A stretch of 64,000 nucleotides of DNA from Georgenia sp. EYE_87 (GTDB taxonomy: Bacteria; Actinomycetota; Actinomycetes; Actinomycetales; Actinomycetaceae), in assembly GCF_023148685.1 (NCBI RefSeq), contig NZ_JAHXNL010000001.1, positions 124,001-188,000 on the forward strand, in the 5' to 3' direction. Shown here in pieces: positions 60,516 to 64,000 of the stretch. The stretch's first letter is position 1. Each line of letters opens with the position of its first letter. Both the position numbers and the translations under genes were made by a program. Under the pieces are notes generated by a model. The model saw nothing but the letters and a program-made list of their open reading frames with translations. It was not told where the DNA came from and ran no database searches.

Positions 60516-61255
60516 CAGACCAGCACGTGCCCGAGGGCGTCCGCCTGCAGAAGGTCCTGGCGGGTGCGGGCCTCGGGTCCCGGCGCGCGTGCGAGGACAT
60601 CATCGCCGCCGGCCGGGTGACCGTGAACGGTCACCAGGTCCGCGAGCTCGGTACTCGCGTCGACCCGCGCACGGCCGTGATCCACGTCGACGGGCTGCGC
60701 GTCCAGCTGGACGACTCCGTCGTCACGCTCGCGCTGAACAAGCCCGAGGGCGTGGTCTCCACGATGGACGACGAGCACGGCCGCCCCTCCCTCGCCCAGT
60801 ACGTCGCCGACCGGCCCGAGCGGCTCTTCCACGTCGGCCGCCTCGACGCCGAGACCTCCGGCCTGCTCCTGCTGACCAACGACGGCGAGCTCGCCCACCG
60901 CCTCACCCACCCCTCCTACGAGGTCCTCAAGACCTACCTGGCCACCGTCGAGGGTCGCGTGTCCCGCGGGCTCGTCAAGCAGCTCCAGGCCGGCGTCGAG
61001 CTCGAGGACGGGCCCGTCCGGGTGGACTCCTTCACCGTCAAGGAGGTCCTCCCGGACCAGTCGCTGGTCGAGGTGGTGCTCCACGAGGGGCGCAACCACA
61101 TCGTCCGGCGGCTCATGGCCGAGGTCGGCCACCCGGTCATCAAGCTGACCCGCACCCGGATCGGGCCCATCGTCCTGGGAAACCTCCGGCCGGGCAGCAC
61201 GCGGGTGATCGGCGGCGCCGAGCTCGGCTCGCTGATGAAGGCCGTCGACATGTAG
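60512..61255 (+). CDS. rluB: 23S rRNA pseudouridine synthase (RluB family)
   Basis: The 247-residue protein has an N-terminal S4 RNA-binding domain (VRLQKVLAGAGLGSRRACEDIIAAGRVTVNG) and the RsuA/RluB catalytic core, with the essential Asp in GRLDAETSGLLLLTNDGELAHRLTHP. EGRNHIVRRLMAEVGHPVIKL follows. It makes pseudouridine in 23S rRNA (or a related site, if RluE/F-like). ATG 60512 overlaps the scpB stop. An 18-bp tandem repeat lies immediately after it. Confidence 0.94.
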   Translation: MTDQHVPEGVRLQKVLAGAGLGSRRACEDIIAAGRVTVNGHQVRELGTRVDPRTAVIHVDGLRVQLDDSVVTLALNKPEGVVSTMDDEHGRPSLAQYVADRPERLFHVGRLDAETSGLLLLTNDGELAHRLTHPSYEVLKTYLATVEGRVSRGLVKQLQAGVELEDGPVRVDSFTVKEVLPDQSLVEVVLHEGRNHIVRRLMAEVGHPVIKLTRTRIGPIVLGNLRPGSTRVIGGAELGSLMKAVDM

Positions 61256-61270
61256 GTGCCGCCCTCGGCG

Positions 61271-61360
61271 GGGCGCACCGATCCGACCGGGCGCACCGAT
61301 CCGACCGGGCGCACCGATCCGACCGGGCGCACCGATCCGACCGGGCGCACCGCTGTGAGC
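61271..61360. repeat. 18-bp minisatellite, four exact copies plus a variant
   Basis: GGGCGCACCGATCCGACC is repeated exactly at 61271-61288, 61289-61306, 61307-61324 and 61325-61342. A degenerate fifth copy (61343-61360) and a partial sixth follow. It fills the gap between rluB and the tyrA promoter, is outside coding sequence, and should vary in copy number between strains. Confidence 0.92.
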
Positions 61361-61415
61361 GGGCGCACCCGCGCCCGGTCCGGGGCGCCGCCCGCGGTGG
61401 CGGTACCCTCGCCTG

Positions 61416-62543
61416 GTGCCTGAGAACGCCCACACCAGCCCCGTCGCGACGACGGGACCGGTGAAGGTCGTCGGCACCGGGCTGCTGGGCGCGAGCCTCG
61501 GCCTGGCGCTGCGCGCGGCCGGCGTCCCCGTCCAGCTCGCCGACGCCTCGCCCACCGCGCTCGCCCTTGCCCGCGACGTCGGGGCCGGCACGCCCGCCGC
61601 CGACGGCGACCCCGAGCCGACCCTCATCGTCGTCGCGACCCCGCCCGACGTCGCCGCCGAGACGGTCGTCGCGGAGCTGGCCCGCCACCCGCGGGCCGTG
61701 GTGACCGACGTCGCCAGCGTCAAGGCCGTCATCGCCGAGGAGGTCGCCCGGGACGCGGGCGCCCACGTCGACCGCTACGTCGGCTCCCACCCCATGGCCG
61801 GCCGGGAGCGCTCCGGCGCCGCCGCCGCCGACGCCGACCTCTTCGTCGGCCGCCCGTGGGTGGTCGTCCCCGGCCCGCACGCCTCGCCCGCCGCGGTGCT
61901 CGCCGTGCGGTCCCTGGCCACCGACGTCGGCGCCAGCCCGGTCACCCTCGGGGCGCAGGAGCACGACGACGCCGTCGCCCTGGTCTCCCACCTGCCCCAG
62001 CTCGCGGCTTCCCTGGTGGCCGCCCGCCTGCGTGAGGCGCCCGAGGCGGCGCTGGGCCTGGCCGGCCAGGGGCTGCGCGACGTCACCCGCATCGCCGCCT
62101 CCGACCCGCAGCTCTGGGCCGCCATCCTGGTCGGCAACGCCGGCCCGGTCGCCCGCGCCCTCCGCGAGGTGCGCGAGGACCTCGACTCCGTCGTCGCCGC
62201 CCTCGACCGCGCCGCCCAGGACGGCCCCCTCGCCCCCGGCTCGACCGGTCCGCTCGCCCACGTCGTCGCGGCGGGCCGCACCGGTGTCGGGCGGATCCCG
62301 GGCAAGCACGGCGGCGCCCCGCGGCGTTACGGCGAGGTCACCGTCCTCATCCCCGACGAGCCGGGCGAGCTCGGCAGGCTGTTCAGCGAGGTCGGCGAGG
62401 CCGGGGTCAACATCGAGGACCTCCAGCTCGAGCACTCCGCGGGGCAGGCGGTGGGCCTGGCGATCCTGTCGGTGCTGCCGTCCGCGGTGGAGCCGCTGGA
62501 GGAGGAGCTCGACCGGCGCGGCTGGCGCGTGGTGGCCCGGTGA
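61416..62543 (+). CDS. tyrA: Prephenate dehydrogenase with ACT domain
   Basis: GTG 61416 follows TACCCT (61404-61409) by 6 nt, so it is probably leaderless; 375 aa. The Rossmann motif is VVGTGLLGASLGLAL, with VTDVASVKAVI, SHPMAGRERSGA (active His) and SHLPQLAASLVA. A C-terminal ACT domain (VTVLIPDEPGELGRLFSEVGEAGVNIEDLQLEHS, about 302-370) likely gives tyrosine feedback. It makes 4-hydroxyphenylpyruvate. It overlaps cmk by GTGA. Confidence 0.95.
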   Translation: MPENAHTSPVATTGPVKVVGTGLLGASLGLALRAAGVPVQLADASPTALALARDVGAGTPAADGDPEPTLIVVATPPDVAAETVVAELARHPRAVVTDVASVKAVIAEEVARDAGAHVDRYVGSHPMAGRERSGAAAADADLFVGRPWVVVPGPHASPAAVLAVRSLATDVGASPVTLGAQEHDDAVALVSHLPQLAASLVAARLREAPEAALGLAGQGLRDVTRIAASDPQLWAAILVGNAGPVARALREVREDLDSVVAALDRAAQDGPLAPGSTGPLAHVVAAGRTGVGRIPGKHGGAPRRYGEVTVLIPDEPGELGRLFSEVGEAGVNIEDLQLEHSAGQAVGLAILSVLPSAVEPLEEELDRRGWRVVAR

Positions 62544-63328
62544 GCACGCGGCAAGGATCCGGAACGACGACGCACGGCGCCGAGGCGCGGCAGGAGGACA
62601 GCGTGGAGCAGGGCAGGCAGGACCGCGGGATCGTGGTCGCGATCGACGGGCCGTCGGGCTCCGGGAAGTCCACCGTCTCCCGCCGCCTCGCGCGCGAGCT
62701 CGGCCTGGCCTACCTGGACACCGGCGCGATGTACCGGGCCGCCACGTGGTGGTGCGGGCGCAGCGGGGTCGACCTCGACGACGTCCCCGCGGTCGCGGCC
62801 GCCGTGCGCGCGATGCCGCTGACGATGGTCACCGACCCCCGCGACCCGCGCGTGGTGTGCGACGGCGTCGACATCACCGACGCCATCCGCGAGGCGGCGC
62901 TGACCGCCGTCGTCTCCAAGGTCGCCACGAACCTCGACGTGCGCGCCGAGCTCAAGCGGCTCCAGCGCGCGATCATCGAGGACGCCGCGGCAGGGGCGGA
63001 GCACCGGGCGCCGCGGGGGATCGTGGCCGAGGGCCGCGACATCACCACCGTCGTGGCGCCCGACGCGGACGTCCGTATCCTCCTCCTCGCCGACGAGCAG
63101 GCCCGCCTCGCCCGGCGCGCGAAGGAGCGCCACGGAACCGCCGACGCTGGGACCATCGAGGCCACCCGTGACGAGGTGCTGCGCCGGGACGCCGACGACT
63201 CCACCGTCTCCACGTTCCTGACCGCCGCCGACGGCGTCGTGACCGTGGACTCCTCGGCGTACGGGGTCGACGAGACGTTCGCCGCCGTGCTCGCCGTGGT
63301 CACCGAGGCCGAGGAGGCACGCCGGTGA
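62540..63328 (+). CDS. cmk: Cytidylate kinase
   Basis: From GTG 62540 it encodes 262 aa. The first 30 residues are a charged extension. The P-loop GPSGSGKST (about 37-45) and YLDTGAMYRA follow, with VAEGRDITTVVAPDADVRILL and DDSTVSTFLTAADGVVTVDSS. It phosphorylates CMP/dCMP. It overlaps tyrA upstream and the acyltransferase downstream (GTGA). The GTPase gene der usually follows this string and may come after the window. Confidence 0.95.
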   Translation: MSTRQGSGTTTHGAEARQEDSVEQGRQDRGIVVAIDGPSGSGKSTVSRRLARELGLAYLDTGAMYRAATWWCGRSGVDLDDVPAVAAAVRAMPLTMVTDPRDPRVVCDGVDITDAIREAALTAVVSKVATNLDVRAELKRLQRAIIEDAAAGAEHRAPRGIVAEGRDITTVVAPDADVRILLLADEQARLARRAKERHGTADAGTIEATRDEVLRRDADDSTVSTFLTAADGVVTVDSSAYGVDETFAAVLAVVTEAEEARR

Positions 63329-64000
63329 CCGGCACGACGGGGCGGCGGAAGACTCCCAGCCGCGGCCAGCGGGTGCGCCCCGAGGACATCTATCGCTGGG
63401 GGCCGATCTGGGCCCGCCAGGTGGGCCGGTTCCTCAACCACGTCTGGTGGGACACCACGGTGCACGGTGCCGAGCGCGTGCCCGCCGAGGGCCCGGTCAT
63501 CATCGCCTCCAACCACGTCGGCATCGTCGACGGCCCCGTGGTGTTCGGGGCGGTGCCGCGCGGCTCGCACTTCCTCGTCAAGCAGGAGTTCTTCGACTCG
63601 AGGATCGGCTTCCTCATGACCTGGGCCGGGCAGATCCCGGTGGACCGGGCGTCCGGGCGGGCGGCCCTGGCCGTCGGGAAGTCCATGCTCGAGGAGGGCC
63701 GCGTGGTCGGCATCTTCCCCGAGGGCACCCGCGGCACCGGTGACGCCAGCTCCGTGCGCGCCGGCGTGGCCTGGCTCGCCGTCAACACCGGCGCCCCCGT
63801 GGTCCCGGCGGCCTGCCTGGGCACCCGTCTGCCCGGCGACAGGCGAGGTCACGTGCCCGGGCCGCGCTCGAAGCTGCACGTGGTGTTCGGCGACCCCCTC
63901 ACGCTCGACATGCCGGAGGGCACCAGCCGGCGCGACCGGATGAACGGCGCCATGGATCGCATCGGCACGGGCCTGGCGGCCCACGTGCGTGACGCCGTCG
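63325..64000 (+). CDS. PlsC-type 1-acylglycerol-3-phosphate acyltransferase (3' end outside window)
   Basis: GTG 63325 overlaps the cmk stop, and 225 codons are open to the edge. The acyltransferase motifs are SNHVGIVDGP (NHx4D, about 62), GQIPVDRASGRAA, GIFPEGTRGTG (about 128) and APVVPAACLG. Such enzymes acylate lysophosphatidate in membrane lipid synthesis. No strong membrane helix is seen at the start. The C-terminus is missing. Confidence 0.9.
   Translation, partial: MTGTTGRRKTPSRGQRVRPEDIYRWGPIWARQVGRFLNHVWWDTTVHGAERVPAEGPVIIASNHVGIVDGPVVFGAVPRGSHFLVKQEFFDSRIGFLMTWAGQIPVDRASGRAALAVGKSMLEEGRVVGIFPEGTRGTGDASSVRAGVAWLAVNTGAPVVPAACLGTRLPGDRRGHVPGPRSKLHVVFGDPLTLDMPEGTSRRDRMNGAMDRIGTGLAAHVRDAV

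Noticed and set aside
61271-61378. Regular short repeats as a possible CRISPR array
   Set aside because: The 18-bp units are directly adjacent with no unique spacers, and no cas genes are near.

Overview
The window is from the chromosome of a high-GC actinobacterium. The gene orders match those of actinomycetes: rpsA-coaE-uvrB, uvrC-rapZ-yvcK-whiA-gap-pgk-tpiA-secG-rbpA, opcA-zwf-pgi-tal-tkt next to ctaB, and xerD, parA-scpA-scpB-rluB, cmk. RbpA, WhiA and OpcA are actinobacterial hallmarks. Protein style and order suggest Micrococcales (Cellulomonas/Georgenia-like); this is inference. No rRNA, tRNA, CRISPR array or insertion sequence was found. Many genes have a TANNNT -10 box exactly 6-7 nt before the start codon, so leaderless mRNAs are probably common.

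1-9 kb: partial methyltransferase (-), rpsA, osmC (-), a 31-codon leader ORF coupled to coaE, an FtsH-like protease gene broken by a one-base frame change (-), a divergent MarR regulator, and uvrB. 9-10.4 kb: terC behind a well-formed yybP-ykoY (Mn2+) riboswitch whose expression platform hides the Shine-Dalgarno.

10.4-23.4 kb: an aromatic catabolism island with the complete catechol branch of the beta-ketoadipate pathway. It runs IclR regulator, pcaL (fused enol-lactonase/decarboxylase), second IclR regulator, pcaIJF (-), a divergent catR-type LysR gene with catB and catA, a BASS transporter with a YCII protein (-), and atoE-catC-yciI-catD (-). CatA, CatB, CatC, CatD/PcaL, PcaIJ and PcaF together take catechol to succinyl-CoA and acetyl-CoA. 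No protocatechuate ring-cleavage genes are present.

23.5-31.3 kb: accessory genes. These are an MBL hydrolase and GH15 glucosidase, a small HTH regulator with a ClpN-domain-only protein, a lipoprotein serpin, a decayed YCII-type gene, a membrane-anchored beta-propeller protein, and a ZIP metal transporter.

31.3-44.5 kb: uvrA, a cysteine-less OsmC-like gene, uvrC, rapZ-yvcK-whiA, the glycolytic gap/pgk/tpiA genes, secG and rbpA. 44.5-54.1 kb (-): a DUF222/HNH gene sits where pgl is expected, then the pentose-phosphate operon, read in the order tkt, tal, pgi, zwf, opcA. 54.4-64 kb: ctaB, xerD, nhaA (-), and the chromosome-segregation/cell-cycle string parA-scpA-scpB-rluB, then tyrA, cmk and a plsC-like gene that runs off the window.
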